DNA of 64,000 nt from Salticus scenicus (GCA_963930645.1 OZ005652.1:316429152-316493151), one strand, 5' to 3'; shown: positions 49,177-60,849, numbered from the stretch's first letter. Numbers and translations: made by a program. Notes: generated by a model not told the origin, from the sequence alone.

Positions 49177-50073
49177 AGAGTCCTGCTTAGGGTCTCACAC
49201 CCATGGTTACCTGCTTACCTGCTTTGCGAGTCGGATGTGTTCTGATTTTTGACCCCCGTGTTTACCCTCAAAATTTCTTATTATAAGAATTTTCTTTTTA
49301 AGAATTTAACTTTTTGAATGCACAGATTGGATGGCATTCGCTTCCACATAGTAATTTAAAACCATATAACTGATAGATAACATACGTTTCATTACAATTA
49401 TGTAAATATCAATATTTAACGAAATTATTTGCCTCCTAAGGTAGAGTGACCATATTTTTTTCATTAGATGGCGGTGTCCTCGAATTTCGAGGACAAAAAA
49501 AAAAAAAAAAAAAAATAATAATAATAATAATAATTAAATCACCTTAAATTGTAAAATTTTAGTAATTTTTATGAATAAAGCACCTAAAAACACTTATTTC
49601 AGCTTATTTATTATACATATAATAAATTATCATACTAAAACATTGATAACATTATAACCGGCGTCCCCAAATGTGTTGTAATTTTTTGGGGATGAAGGTA
49701 GTTTTCGGGGACTGTCCTCCAGATTCGAGGACATATAGTCAGCCTATTCTAAGGTACATTTATTTCCTTATTTAACTTTTTTATATATATGGTAAAAATA
49801 TTTAGAACAGTGTATTTTTAAAGTGAATTTTTATGCATTTGGAATTTTTTATGTTATACATTCAAGATTTATTTATAATTAGATATAATATTTTTTATGT
49901 AATATTTAATTCTATATCTCTTTAACAATATAACTGGAATTTGTATTATAGAATTTTAAAGCAGTATATAACATCAATTTAAGAATACTAAGGTCGCGGG
50001 TCAGGTTGCGTGTCGTAAGTCATTTTGTGGATCGGGTGCGGGTCAAGTTTACCTGATCCGCGCAGGACTCTTT
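49177..50073. mobile_element. hAT-like element (outer) carrying a nested insertion
   Basis: The left end AGAGTCCTGC and right end GCAGGACTCT are perfectly inverted 10-mers. The flanks are TTCTAGGT at 49169-49176 and 50074-50081, an exact 8-bp duplication if two extra T belong to the right end. Subterminal GGTTACCTGC and inverted GCGGGTCA-type boxes resemble each other. Without the nested 305-bp insert and its duplication the element is about 585 bp. No transposase. Confidence 0.7.
49444..49748. mobile_element. hAT-like miniature (inner) with exact 8-bp duplication
   Basis: Flanked by CTAAGGTA at 49436-49443 and 49749-49756. The left end GAGTGACCATAT resembles the inverted right end (AATAGGCTGACTATAT read inward). 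Just inside the left end is a perfect palindrome, TGTCCTCGAA-T-TTCGAGGACA (about 49475-49495), partly repeated near the right end as TGTCCTCCAGATTCGAGGAC. A poly(A)/(ATA)n tract occupies the centre. It also carries ATTAGATGGCGG. It must be younger than the outer element. Confidence 0.75.
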
Positions 50074-50081
50074 TTCTAGGT

Positions 50082-50514
50082 TTTCTATAAAAGCAATATA
50101 TATATATATATATATTGATATCATGTTAAACATTAGAGGGTAATATATTCTAATTTAGAATGTCACACTTAGAGAAAATTTGAAACAATATTCGATTCTT
50201 AATCATGCCAGTAGGGGTGAATATAAATGTTGTGTATTTTTCTATAAAAACTAGTATATAACCCCGTCAAAAATGACGGAATGTGAACGATAAATCTTGA
50301 AAACAATGTTTAGATCATGATGGTTACCACGTGATTATTTAAATGTATTTTCAATTTATGTTTATAAATCAAATGTGTTTCGATATTTTATAATTCGTTC
50401 TGAAATTAAAAAAATTCTACCCGATCAATAAATATGAATGACAATAAAAAATCTGCTGGTTGACAAAAAATATAGGCCCGACAACACAACAGCAACAACA
50501 CATCCCAGTGTTCC
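50082..50514. other. AT-rich spacer
   Basis: (AT)n at 50096-50116, then unremarkable DNA, then a CA-rich patch (ACAACACAACAGCAACAACA, 50480-50500) next to the foldback element. Confidence 0.55.
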
Positions 50515-51410
50515 AGCGAAGTGTGACGCCACTGACCGTCCGTGGATGCAAGAAAATGATTTCCTATGTTATTCGCCCATTGGATTTTTTGCAAAAAATT
50601 ATTAAAAATCGAGGAAAATTATTTCCCGATTTTAATCCCCCTATTTGGGTATATATATATGTATCAGTTATCATGTGCATGTGTTAGATTGAGTTATTTT
50701 GCTGTCAAATTGACAAAATTTTAATTTTAAATTTCAAAACTCTGTTGTCCTTGGCGTTTTTGTATTTGGCGATCAAAAACGTACTACGAAAATATACATG
50801 CCAGATGTATATTTTCGTAATATGTATTGTGCGAAATATTGTTTCATATTATTCATTACTCTCTTAATATAAGTTTTTAAAATAACCATGATTTTTGAAA
50901 GGAATTAAATTATATTCGCCAGATAATTTGGCGATATAAATATATATATTTTTTTTCTGCCAAGGATGACTGATATCAAATCTATTCCGCTGCAACATAT
51001 TAGTATCTTATATCAGATACTTTATTTAGACATTTGAAAACAAATTTCACTTCAAATTATTATAGAATATTTATCATTTTCCTTTTAATTAGTATATTAG
51101 TTGGATATTTATTGTGTAAATATCATCCTTTGAAATGAAATGTTTATGTTTTCAATGGAATATGGAAGTTTTTTTTTATCTAGAGTTTTGAAATTTAAAA
51201 TTCAAATTTTATCAATTTTAGGACAAAAACAACTTAATCTAACGCATGCACATGATAACTAATATGTATCTAAACCTAAATATGGGGATTAAAATCGGGA
51301 AATAATTTCCCTCGATTTTTAATAATTTTTTACGAAAAATCCATTGAGCGTTTAACATAGGAAATATTTTTCTTCTATCCACGAACGGCAAGTGACGTCA
51401 TCACTTCGCT
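50515..51410. mobile_element. foldback element with ~229-bp inverted arms
   Basis: Left arm 50515-50743 and right arm 51182-51410 are inverted copies. Matching words in order are AGCGAAGTG, TGACG, CGTGGAT, ATTTCCTATGTTA, ATGGATTTTT, AAAAATTATTAAAAATCGAG, AAATTATTTCCCGATTTTAA, GTTATCATGTGCATG, GTTAGATT and TTTTAAATTTCAAAACTCT. I estimate identity at around 85-90 % by eye. The 438-bp middle is AT-rich without coding sequence. The class is unknown; a foldback or long-TIR DNA transposon is likeliest. No target duplication is clear. Confidence 0.8.
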
Positions 51411-51489
51411 TGCGTATTTAAAGTCCTCATAATAAGAAAAAAACGATTCACTTCATTTTACCAAAATACTCTTTTTTAAGACTATCGTA

Positions 51490-51790
51490 GATCCTGTTTT
51501 CAAATTTTCTAACTAACTATCCAATAACTACAGACACTCCATGCTAACCCAAATTCACCTCTACTCGATACCTCCAACCAGCTATCTCACCCACAACATC
51601 GCCAAAATATTCAGGATCCAGCTAGGGAATTTCTCATTCTCAACCGAACATTTTACCTTGACTCGACATTATCACCTTAGACTACTCTACTTTCAATACT
51701 CATTTCAACTGGTGACTTTTACTTGCCCAACCAAACATTCTATCCCAACTATCATTTTACACTAATTTCAAAACTAAAATCAACTGGCGG
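51490..51790 (+). other. G-poor, C-rich strand-asymmetric patch
   Basis: Between 51541 and 51770 I count about 72 C against 18 G, a skew not seen elsewhere in the window. The plus frame 51541-51765 stays open for 74 codons but resembles no protein I know. It might be an old nuclear copy of organelle DNA or a pyrimidine-rich satellite remnant; neither is shown. Confidence 0.4.
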
Positions 51791-51794
51791 CATT

Positions 51795-52967
51795 TACGTA
51801 CTAAACTCGACGCCAATCATACCTTACTATGTAAACAAACAATGAAGTTTGATAAAAATATTTAAAGGCTTTAATGCGTTTTTACAAATATTTTAAGATT
51901 TTTAAGGCTTTAATATGTTTTAGAAATATTTTAAGCGTTTTTTTAATGAAACAGTCAAAGAGTCGTTCATTCGGAATTAAAAAGTTGTCCATTTGGAATT
52001 TGTATTTTCTGAATGGCAACAGTTTTGGTTTGTTTTTATTTGGTATTGCATTGTTTATAATCATGAAGTTACATAATTCTATTTATAGGTTCATGTTTAT
52101 AATAGCCAGTGATCCGTTATATTTAATTTAGACATTTAGACATTACAGTTGAATACTTTTTCAAGGTTTTATAGGAAATAAATAAGAATATGTGCGATAC
52201 AAAACATGTATGAAAATGATATGTATATTTCCTAAGTTGAATTAAACAAACGGAAAAAAAAATGGCTGCCAGAAGTTTCTGTTTTGAAGCTGTACTAACC
52301 GGATTCGTTCATGACAGATGAGGATCATTATATATATTAATTGCTTCATAAGTGCATCAGAAACTTTCGCGTTATTGATTAAATATTTTTTAAAACTCTT
52401 TTCCGTAATACACTAGAATTTTAGAGAAAACATTAAGGTCGGTTAAATGCATTTCAAACTATAATCGTCCGCAGACAGTATGATATGTCCTGTAAAACAT
52501 ATATAAATGCTTCACATTGCATTTTCAGAAAATTTAATGCAGTGTTCATTGATTACTCGTGTGAATTTAAACAATTTTGAAGTACGTTATTACAATGTAC
52601 TTTTAAAAAATATCGCTCACAAATGGCAACAATTCCGAATATTTCTTTACATGTAACAGAAATTAATTCTACGCCAATCATTTTTCGGAAGATTAAATGT
52701 AATTTTTAAATCATTGATTGAAGCTCTTAAAAGTAAAATACTTATTAAAATTAGATTTCTGTGAATTTCTCAAATTATTTTTTCTATCATATTTTATGTT
52801 GATATTATTTACTTTTGCTTCAATAATGATTAATCTAATGAATAATAATATCTCAATTTAGAGAAGTATAGTTGCTATATATACGAAGCTCTATAATGAA
52901 ATTAATAACCAAAATTCTAAAGTTAAATTATCAATACTGCAATGAATGACCACACTTGCTAATATAC

Positions 52968-53004
<37 letters not shown>

Positions 53005-53950
53005 GTTAATAACGTAAAGATACATAAATAGTATTACAGATTTCTAAACATTTCTTTTATTCTTCCTATCTGACTGAGGCAAACCGGGGAAAAACTTGTT
53101 TTTCGTACATTCATGCATCAAATGCCGTGAAACAACTTTTACGGTATTTGACTCAAGCACACGGTGGAAATTCTTTTTTTCGCGCAATAGTGCAACAAAT
53201 GCCGTAAAACTATTTTTACAGGCAGCATGATATTAAATATTAGTCGGTCTTCACCCGAAATGAACCTATTTTCAAATTTGCCATATTCTCCAAATTGAAA
53301 ACAGTGGTAGAAAGTCGTGATAAATAACTATAAATGAAAAATCGCTTATTTAAAATTAACTGTATTTTTATCGAAATAATGGAACTCTAGTAATTAAATT
53401 TAATTATTTATAAAAATTATTAGTATTCACAGTTTTTTTTTTTCTTTTTTTTTTTATTCTTTATTTAATTTACGCTATAAATCTAAAATATTTGTTCTTC
53501 CATGGCGTCGTTAATGTTTTGTTTCGGTAAAATTTAATCGTAACTAGTTTGCATTAGAGAAATATTTATATAGGTAATTAATTATGACTATGTATGTCCC
53601 AAATTTTAACTTTCGATGAAATATTCACAAAGTCTTGAAATTTATATTTGCATCGAAATGGGTTTCTGTATATTCTCTTTTTGAAAATGGTTTGCGAAGA
53701 ATTTGCTTCTTTTATTTGTAAAAAAAAAAAAAAAATGGATTTGTCGATGTTTGTAAGCGATGACTTTCCATTTCAATTTTCTTAAATTCACGTACAAAGA
53801 AAAAGACAAAAAAAAAAAACTCTCTAAAAATACATTTTTTTCTCAGCGGCCGCTTCTAATTAGGGCCAGTTTTTCCCAGTGCCGAAATTTTTCCGTGAGA
53901 TGTAATACAAATTTACCTCTTTTGAAAGTTCATATATAATTTATCATTTT
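51795..53950. other. AT-rich DNA, no gene recognised
   Basis: (AT)n lies at 52974-53001 and poly(T) near 53432-53456. Two AAATGCCGT words sit in a small imperfect hairpin at about 53118-53141. The overlapping plus and minus frames at 51.87-52.13 kb are chance-like. Confidence 0.55.
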
Positions 53951-53952
53951 GT

Positions 53953-53999
53953 GTAAACCATTTCCTCTTACGGAGTCGCGTTGAGAGGAAATGGTTTAC
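53953..53999. repeat. perfect 16-bp stem hairpin
   Basis: GTAAACCATTTCCTCT (53953-53968) is exactly complementary to AGAGGAAATGGTTTAC (53984-53999), with a 15-nt loop containing CGGAGTCGCG. No T-run follows, so it is not a simple terminator-like signal. It may be the relic of a small inverted insertion. Confidence 0.85.
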
Positions 54000-54164
54000 T
54001 ATACAATAGATGTGGAAGATATGAAACTTCAAATTTCTCAGCTGTCTTAAAATTTATTAAGCATTCACGAAGGACTTTCTTTTACATAGTCTGAGATTAA
54101 AAAATTAAGTATACATCCTAAATCGAAATATCAAAATTTGTTTTACCTATAGCATTGTTTTTAC

Positions 54165-55824
54165 TTCTCTTACCCATATATATAGCAGAGAAAGTATTGT
54201 TTTGATGTAAAATTTTCGAAATTAAGTTTTTGTTATATTTAAACGTTTTTAAGTCCCCTGTATCTGAAAATCATGTTTTAACAGTTGGTCTGTGTATGTG
54301 TCTATGCGTATGTATGTGTGTCTATGTGTCTGTCTGTACGTGTGTGTGTTATATCAGCATATCTCAAGAACAAATAGCAGCAGGAAGTTCAAACTCGGTA
54401 TTCTAAATTTGTATCATACAAAGATAGTACACTAAACTTTTCATTGAGATCAAGCAAATGGTTCGTATACAGGGTCATCCAAGATAATTCAAATACATTA
54501 CGTTTATGGGAGAAATTTCTTGTAAGTACAATGTAACATTTATAGGCGGCCCTAAGCAAAATGGAATGAACATATATATATGATATATATTATGTATAAA
54601 AACATGTTTTTTTGTATATTGTAGTGGAAAAATCATTCATCATTCGTTTACAGGGTTACTCAAAGTATCGGGATTTATTACGATTATACTTGGAAATTGC
54701 TGGAAGTGTATTTCATTTTTTGTGAAGAAAACTCTTTTAAAAATACGTAAAAGTTTAAAAAATATATTTAATTAAAAGAGACATTTATAATAAAATATAT
54801 TTCAAAGCTTTTCACCCTGATCAACAGGGAACAAGCTTAACTGTATTTGTCGCCTGGTATTGTAATCTATATACTTAAACGCATAGCTGCACATTATGTG
54901 AAACTAAAATCCTCTTAATTTCCTGATGATGCTCTGTTAATAAGGGTGAAAAGCTTTGAAATATATTTTATTGTAAATGTCTCTTTTAATTAAATGTACA
55001 TTTTTGTTTAACTTTTGCGTGTTTTTAAAAGTTTTTTTTTTTTTTTTTCATACATTTAGAATGATGCACGTGTTTAAAAAATATCTGTATATGAGATATG
55101 TTCTCTCTTATTTATTTTTTGTTAAGTATTTTTAATTTAAGACTAAATTAAAGTAAACAATGTAATGGGCATATATTTTATAGACAATATACAGGGCCAC
55201 CCAGAATTAAGCTAAATGTTATTTTATATTGAATTGAATTGAATGAAGTGCTTTGCTAAAATTTACTATGTCGACGAACACCAGTCAGTAAGAAAATTAA
55301 TTTTTCTTACTCATATTGTAAACAGAATATTTTTTTAAATTCTATTTCCAACTCTGGCTTTTGTATAATATCATATTTTGAGGTTCCCTGAATACGAAAG
55401 TCCAGTTTTTAGTGGTTGATCTGTATGCATTGTGTTTTCAGCATAACTTAAAAAGAAATATCTGCAGGAATTTCTTCAAATTTAGTATTTTGAAATTCGT
55501 ATTAGGTTGCCACTTGAAAAACTTGATCAAGATTGGCAAGTTTGAAGGCAATCTAATAAAACCCTTTTTTATTTATTTTATTTAATAAATGTACATCCTA
55601 TAATGGGACGGGGATTGAGGGGGTTATAGCCCCACTACCTCCTCCCCACACACCTCAACACACATAATTAAATGTTAAATAAAACTGTTTCTTAATTTAT
55701 TTTAAATTATTTTTAAAGTAGATTGATCTTATCTTATAGATTTTACGACTTAATCTGCAATATATCTTCATAATATTGAAATGCAGTGTAAGAGAAAGTC
55801 GTGTGAGTGACACACTAGATTATT
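54165..55824 (+). mobile_element. TE-H copy containing a snap-back miniature
   Basis: It starts at CTTCTCTTACCC with the head hairpin, then AGAGAAAGTATTGTTTTGAT, GTTATATTTAAACGTTTT, a (TGTG/TCTG)n zone, ATATCAGCATATCTCAAGAA, TCAAGCAAATGGTTCG, TACAGGGTCATCC and TATAGGCGGCCCTAAGCAAA. After the nested miniature it continues with TACAGGGCCACCCAGAATTA, TTTTGAGGTTCCCTGAATAC, TTAGGTTGCCACTTG and a G-rich hairpin. It ends GTAAGAGAAAGTCGTGTGAG and CACACTAGATTATT. The left AATAATCTGG end is missing. It serves as the reference for the other copies. Confidence 0.75.
54734..55031. mobile_element. snap-back miniature with ~85-bp inverted arms
   Basis: The left arm starts CTTTTAAAAATACGTAAAAG and runs to about 54818. 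The right arm ends in its inverse (CTTTTGCGTGTTTTTAAAAG, 55012-55031). Inner matching words are AAGAGACATTTA, AAAATATATTTCAAAGCTTT and TTCACCCT. The 120-bp centre includes a GATCAACAGGGAACAAGC patch. Both ends contain TTAA within TTTTAAAA, so a TTAA or TA target is possible but not provable. Confidence 0.75.
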
Positions 55825-55829
55825 TTCAT

Positions 55830-56030
55830 TCAAAAAATAATAAGTAAATAAATAATTATATTAATACAGAATATGCCTTATGTCGCCTGAAATTTAAATA
55901 TCAGTTATAATATTAATATTAGTGAATGAATATAAACCATATACGAATGATACTAATGAGTATCTATTTTGTTCATATATGATTATTATGAAATTTGAAT
56001 AATAATTTTTAAAAATAAATTATTTATTCT
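55830..56030. other. AT-rich spacer
   Basis: Low-complexity spacer between the TE-H end and the next tandem repeat. Nothing recognised. Confidence 0.5.
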
Positions 56031-56480
56031 GTAATGATTCACTTTAATGACTTCACAGTATCAAAAGTTGTTTTTTTTTAATAACAGAATTTTACTTTAT
56101 TAAATTTGAAAGGTTTTGATTTGATGGCTTCATAATATGAAAAATTGTTTGATATTTCAGTGATATCCTTTTACTTTATTAAATTTGTAATACTTCAATT
56201 TAATAGTTTTGTGATACCAAAAATTATATCTTATTTCAAAGATAACTTTTTACATTATTAAACTGGTAAGGCTGCAGATATTTCAGTGATACCCTTTTAC
56301 TTTATTAAATTTGTAATACTTCAATTTAATAGTTTTGTGATATCAAAAAAATTATATCTTATTTCAAAGATAACTTTTTACATTATTAAACTGGTAAGGC
56401 TGCAATTTAATGGCTTCATAATATCAAAAATTGTGCCTTATTTCATTAACAACTTTTTACTTTATACTATCGCAATTTTC
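56030..56480 (+). repeat. ~65-bp repeat with a 125-bp higher-order duplication
   Basis: Basic units share a TTTTACTTTATTAAA or TTTTTACATTATTAAA box, GTAAKRCTKCAATTTAAT, a GCTTCATAATATCAAAAATT or GTTTTGTGATA box, and TTATTTCA. Two adjacent blocks of about 125 bp, each starting GATATTTCAGTGATA (about 56152 and 56277), are nearly identical, which indicates a recent duplication. Confidence 0.8.
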
Positions 56481-56489
56481 TCAACAAAA

Positions 56490-57075
56490 TATTAAACTAA
56501 TAAATGAAAAAGAAAAGATAAGTTATGCCAATTAAGAAGATTTTCCTCTTAGACATCCTGGTGTAATACGCCAGTTTCAATCAGGATTCTGCGTCTTTCA
56601 TTTTATTTAAAATACGTTTGAATGACCTAGTTATATAAATTTTAAATAATTTAAACGCAGCAAATATAACACTTTTGACTTGTGTTAAACACTCAGCCAT
56701 TTACTCTTTTTTCCACTTTACTTCTAAGCTATTAAAAATACTTTTATCATTACGTTCAAGTTCATCTTTTGAAACAGATGAACTGACCTCAATAAATTTA
56801 TAAAGAAAATATTTTCTTGTGTGAAAAGTTGAAATGGTTAAAAAATGATTTGAGAAGATGAAAATGATGCTTGAACAAGTGAAAGAAAAATTGACCTGCT
56901 TACAGACATTTGTTTAAGCATCAAAGTGACTAGAATCACCAAACGTATTTTATTGAAGTTAATTACTTCATATCTATACGCATATTTTTTATATAGTTAT
57001 TTGGCGCTATACTATTATCTTTAATCGTATATCTTACGTATTTATATTTACATGTTTGTGTGTTACGGTTTTCTC
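56490..57075. other. AT-rich DNA, no gene recognised
   Basis: Ordinary sequence with a slightly richer patch at 56540-56600. No open frame or element end was identified. Confidence 0.55.
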
Positions 57076-57079
57076 ACTG

Positions 57080-57202
57080 TATTCGTGCCTACTTTTTTCG
57101 CCTGATGAAGAATCGTGCTGAATTGCTTCAAACCGAAACAAATATTGCGTTCTTGTGCATTTTGAGACATTTATTATATATATATATATATATATATATT
57201 AT
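57080..57202 (+). repeat. dispersed CTGATGA repeat with (AT)n tail (copy 2)
   Basis: CCTACTTTTTTCGCCTGATG, AATCGTGCTGAATTGCTTC, AAACCGAAAC and TTGCG are followed by an (AT)n tract at 57176-57199. It matches the copy at 35.96 kb in order and orientation. Both continue into a 3' microsatellite. Confidence 0.5.
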
Positions 57203-57520
57203 TTTTAATATCACACTACATAAAAAAAAAAAAAAAAACTTTGTAGTTACTCGCGAAACTATTATTATTTTTTTAATTAATTATTATTATTATTTTTTTT
57301 TTTTAATATCACACTACTCAAAAAAAAAAAAAAAATCTATGTAGTTACTCGCGAAACTCTATTATAATATTTAATAAATACATATCTAATTTATATAAAT
57401 TATAATACTTTTGCTCATATGCAGGATGACCCCGAAACTCTATTATAATATTTAATAAATACATATCTAATTGATATAAATTATAATACTTTTGCTCATA
57501 TGCAGGATGACCCCGAAAAA
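57202..57520 (+). repeat. two local tandem duplications (~100 bp and 81 bp)
   Basis: TTTTAATATCACACTAC, a poly(A) run and GTAGTTACTCGCGAAACT occur twice about 100 bp apart. Then CGAAACTCTATTATAATATT through GCTCATATGCAGGATGACC occurs twice exactly 81 bp apart (57352 and 57433) with one visible substitution. Confidence 0.9.
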
Positions 57521-57524
57521 TGCC

Positions 57525-58185
57525 CTTCCATATTTCAAAGGCGAATATAATAAAATTATTGCAAATCGAAACTTGATTTTTTAAAATTATGAAGTGATAC
57601 TGAAAACAGGTCGCAAACTAAGTACTGTGTGACGTTATATTATTGAATTATTCTTTTCTAACGTGAGTCACAATTGATAATATGATTATTTCCAATGAAA
57701 CCCTATACTTCGAATAAAATCTTCCATGTTTTGAACGGCACTAGAGCTGCCAATGAGTATGAACGAATGTATACACACGCAATGGAAGACCTAACTAAGA
57801 TAATAATTACAGGTTCATAACTAACATATACATAACATAATTGATATAACTATAGCATAATGACAATACAACTAACATAGTCATTACAGTTTCTAACATA
57901 GTCATTACAATCAGTTGTCATACGCATTGTACATTTATAATACACAGCTTTTTCTCTGCAATTCTCCTTGTTTTACTATCATTTTAAATGCGGAAGGTTG
58001 TTTATTTTACTTTTATTATATTATATTTTATAAATTTATTTTATAAGTTATCTATATTTATTGTTGGCTTTATAATTTTATATTTTATTATACTCTGTAT
58101 AATACAATACAATACATATAATCATAATACAGATATAATAATTATATTTGAGTTATGTGTAGTAGGGTACAGGGCGGAGTATATC
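57525..58185. other. AT-rich DNA, no gene recognised
   Basis: It includes repeated CATAACTAACATA-type words at 57800-57915. The following plus frame (57988-58362) is AT-driven and runs into TE-H. Confidence 0.5.
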
Positions 58186-58776
58186 AAAATCATATACATG
58201 GTAGAAAAAGTATTGTTTTTGATTCAAATTTTTAATAATGCGATTTTGTTATATTTACACGTTTTAGGGTCACCTAAATCCAAAAAATATGTTTTTAGCA
58301 GTTGGTCTGTGTGTGTCTGTCTGTCTATGTGTATGTTATCACCATATCTTAAGAACAAATAGTAGCAAGACGTCCCAACTCGATATTCTAAATCTGTATC
58401 ATATAGTGATACTACACAAAAATTTTCGTTGAGATCAAGCAAATGGTTCGTGTACAGCAACATCCAAAAGAATTCCAATACATTTTGGCCAAGGGGGGGG
58501 GGGAATTTATGGTACATACAGTGTAATACCTATAGGCTGCCCTAAAAAATGGAATGAACATATTTTTTTATATGCATAAAAGCGTATTTTGTGTAGATTG
58601 TAGTATGGGAATCATTCGTTTACATAGCTACCTTACCCACAGTATTTAGATTATTTGGGCTATACTTCGAAATTTCTGGAAATGTATTTCATTTTATGTT
58701 AGATGTTTTTCATATAAAGCTAAATTTAAGTACAAAATATGATGCTCATATAGTTCATAGACATCATACAGAGCTA

Positions 58777-59128
58777 CACTGTTAAAAATTTCTCTAAATT
58801 TAATGTAAATATTTATCCAGAGTCTCTGTAAATTTACAGTAATTCTTATTTAAAAGTGAAAAATGGAGATTCTTAATCTCTTCTGTATTTTTACCTAATT
58901 TTATTATTTATTTCTTTAATTAAAATTAAAAATGACTGTTTCTACTTTGGAAAAAGCTTTCTAAGTCTGAAATATAGTCCCACCAATAATTAATTAAATT
59001 AATATTAGTTATTAAATTGAATGTATAAAAAAGGTTTTTTAACATCTCCGTTTATTTTTCTCTGTAATTTTACGGAAGACTTAAGATAATACATTACACA
59101 GAGTTTTCTGTTGAAATTTTTAACAGTG
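58777..59128. mobile_element. TA-flanked miniature, ends CACTGTTAAAAATTTC
   Basis: The inverted ends CACTGTTAAAAATTTC and GAAATTTTTAACAGTG are perfect 16-mers flanked by TA on both sides (58775-58776 and 59129-59130). Inside are CTCTGTAAATTTACAG and TCTGTAATTTTACGG, also seen in several TA-type MITE families. The TE-H copy at 55.19 kb (TACAGGGCCACCCAGAATTA) shows the site without the insert. 352 bp, no coding sequence. Confidence 0.85.
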
Positions 59129-60600
59129 TACCCAAAATTCAGTTAAACGTTCTATTCTATTGAATAGAACGCTACATTTTACTATGTCGACGAGCACTGC
59201 TCTGGAAGGAAAATTAATTTTTCATTCCAATATAATAAAATATTTTTTGAAATTCCATTTTCAACTTTTTTTTTTTTTTTTTTTTAATAATATCACGTTT
59301 TGAATGGGTCCTGATTACGAAAGTCTAATTTTAAGCGGTTGATCTGTATGTATAACTGATATTAGCGTAACTACAATCTATATATTAAATTGAAACATGT
59401 TTTTGTCTGTCTCCACTATATTGAGAGAACGGCTAGGTGTAAAAATTCGGTTGAGGTGTCTAAAGAAAGGTCTTGGTCTGTAGATGTGCTATGAAAAGAG
59501 AAAAATAAAAAAAAAAGTCGAATGGTTTCCCCCCCGGAGGAAACGGGTAGTAAACCGTTTCCCACCCGTTTGGGTTAAAAACGAATGACGTCATTTTCGG
59601 AAATGCAACAAAACAGCGAGTTTATCTGAATTTTTATTGCCTTATAAAAACAAAGTTCACGTGCACGGAGTAATATTAATAGGAGTTGAAGGTCCAATGG
59701 GAGAAAGCTACGAAACTGTGATCTAAATTTTTGGTAAATATTGAGGGCGCCACTTGTCATTCCTCCCTACCTCGACGCGGATATACTGTTGTTTTCAATA
59801 GAATTTTGCTGGAGTACATTTAAATTTTTTTATTTTAAGCAATTTAATTTCTTTGTAAGTTCTTAAAACTGCATAATTCAGATGTTTCAAATAAATGTTT
59901 CGTTTCTAGTTGTAAAACAGGCTGTGATAGTGATAAGAAAAACAAAAAAAAAAAAAAAAGCCCTAGGAGAAAAATAAAGTCCGAGTTCGTGTTTTCTGCA
60001 CCTAAAGTAAGTTTTTTTTTTTTCTTTACAAAATTTCATCCATTCTCCTTCCTCCCAATTATCTGTTTTAGCTAGCTTCGGTTCATAAGAATCGTCATTT
60101 TTTAAAAGCTTTCTTTCAAAGTAAAATTAGTATAAAATGGCTCTTAAAAAAAACATGTTGGTTAGAATACTCTATTTAATGAAATTTGCTTTCAATCGAA
60201 ATTTTTTCAGTTTCATATTATTTTAAAAAAAAATAATTAAAACGAGACATTTCCTCATTGAATAACATTGCGGAAGCTGGAGAGAAGGAAGGATTGCACG
60301 CTGGCGCCATCTGTAAACATTAGAAAACAACATCACAAAATTTCAGCGTTACCTTCTTCTCCTGTCTTTTTACTTCGTGTTCACGTGTTATCATTTTATT
60401 TTTTAATTATTGATCCTTTTTTACAGTGTGGCAACATGAAAAAATCTATATATTAATTTGAAACATGTTTTTGTCTGTCTCCACTATATTGAGAGAACTA
60501 CTTGGTGTAAAAATTTGGTTGAGGTGTCTAAAAAAAGGTCTTGGTCTGTAGATGTGCTATGAGAAGAGAAAAAAAAAAAAAAAAAAAAGTCGAAGGGGGG

Positions 60601-60633
60601 GAAACGGGTGGGAAACCGTTTCCCACCCGTTTC
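60601..60633. repeat. perfect 33-nt palindrome
   Basis: GAAACGGGTGGGAAAC, then C, then its exact complement GTTTCCCACCCGTTTC: a 16-bp stem with a single central base. The outer Helitron has a decayed version at 59538-59570. Confidence 0.95.
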
Positions 60634-60849
60634 GGGTTAAAAACACGTTTACGAGCTTAACTAAGCTTCAAATTACTTCACTGGGAAGAAATTGTACATA
60701 TGAGGACTAGAGTCGAATACTAAAAAATCAATATCTGCGAATTTGGAATTTTCGATTTTAAAGGGGCAAAAAAGGGGGAAAGTAGATTTGGAGGGGAGGG
60801 GAAAGGGGGGAAATTAGTTTGAGAGGGAAATCCGTTCTAGACCCACACA

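Noticed and set aside
57101..57145. Functional hammerhead ribozyme
   Set aside because: CTGATGA and GAAAC are present but no plausible stem II connects them, and the 35.98-kb copy lacks GAAAC. Kept only as a low-interest similarity.
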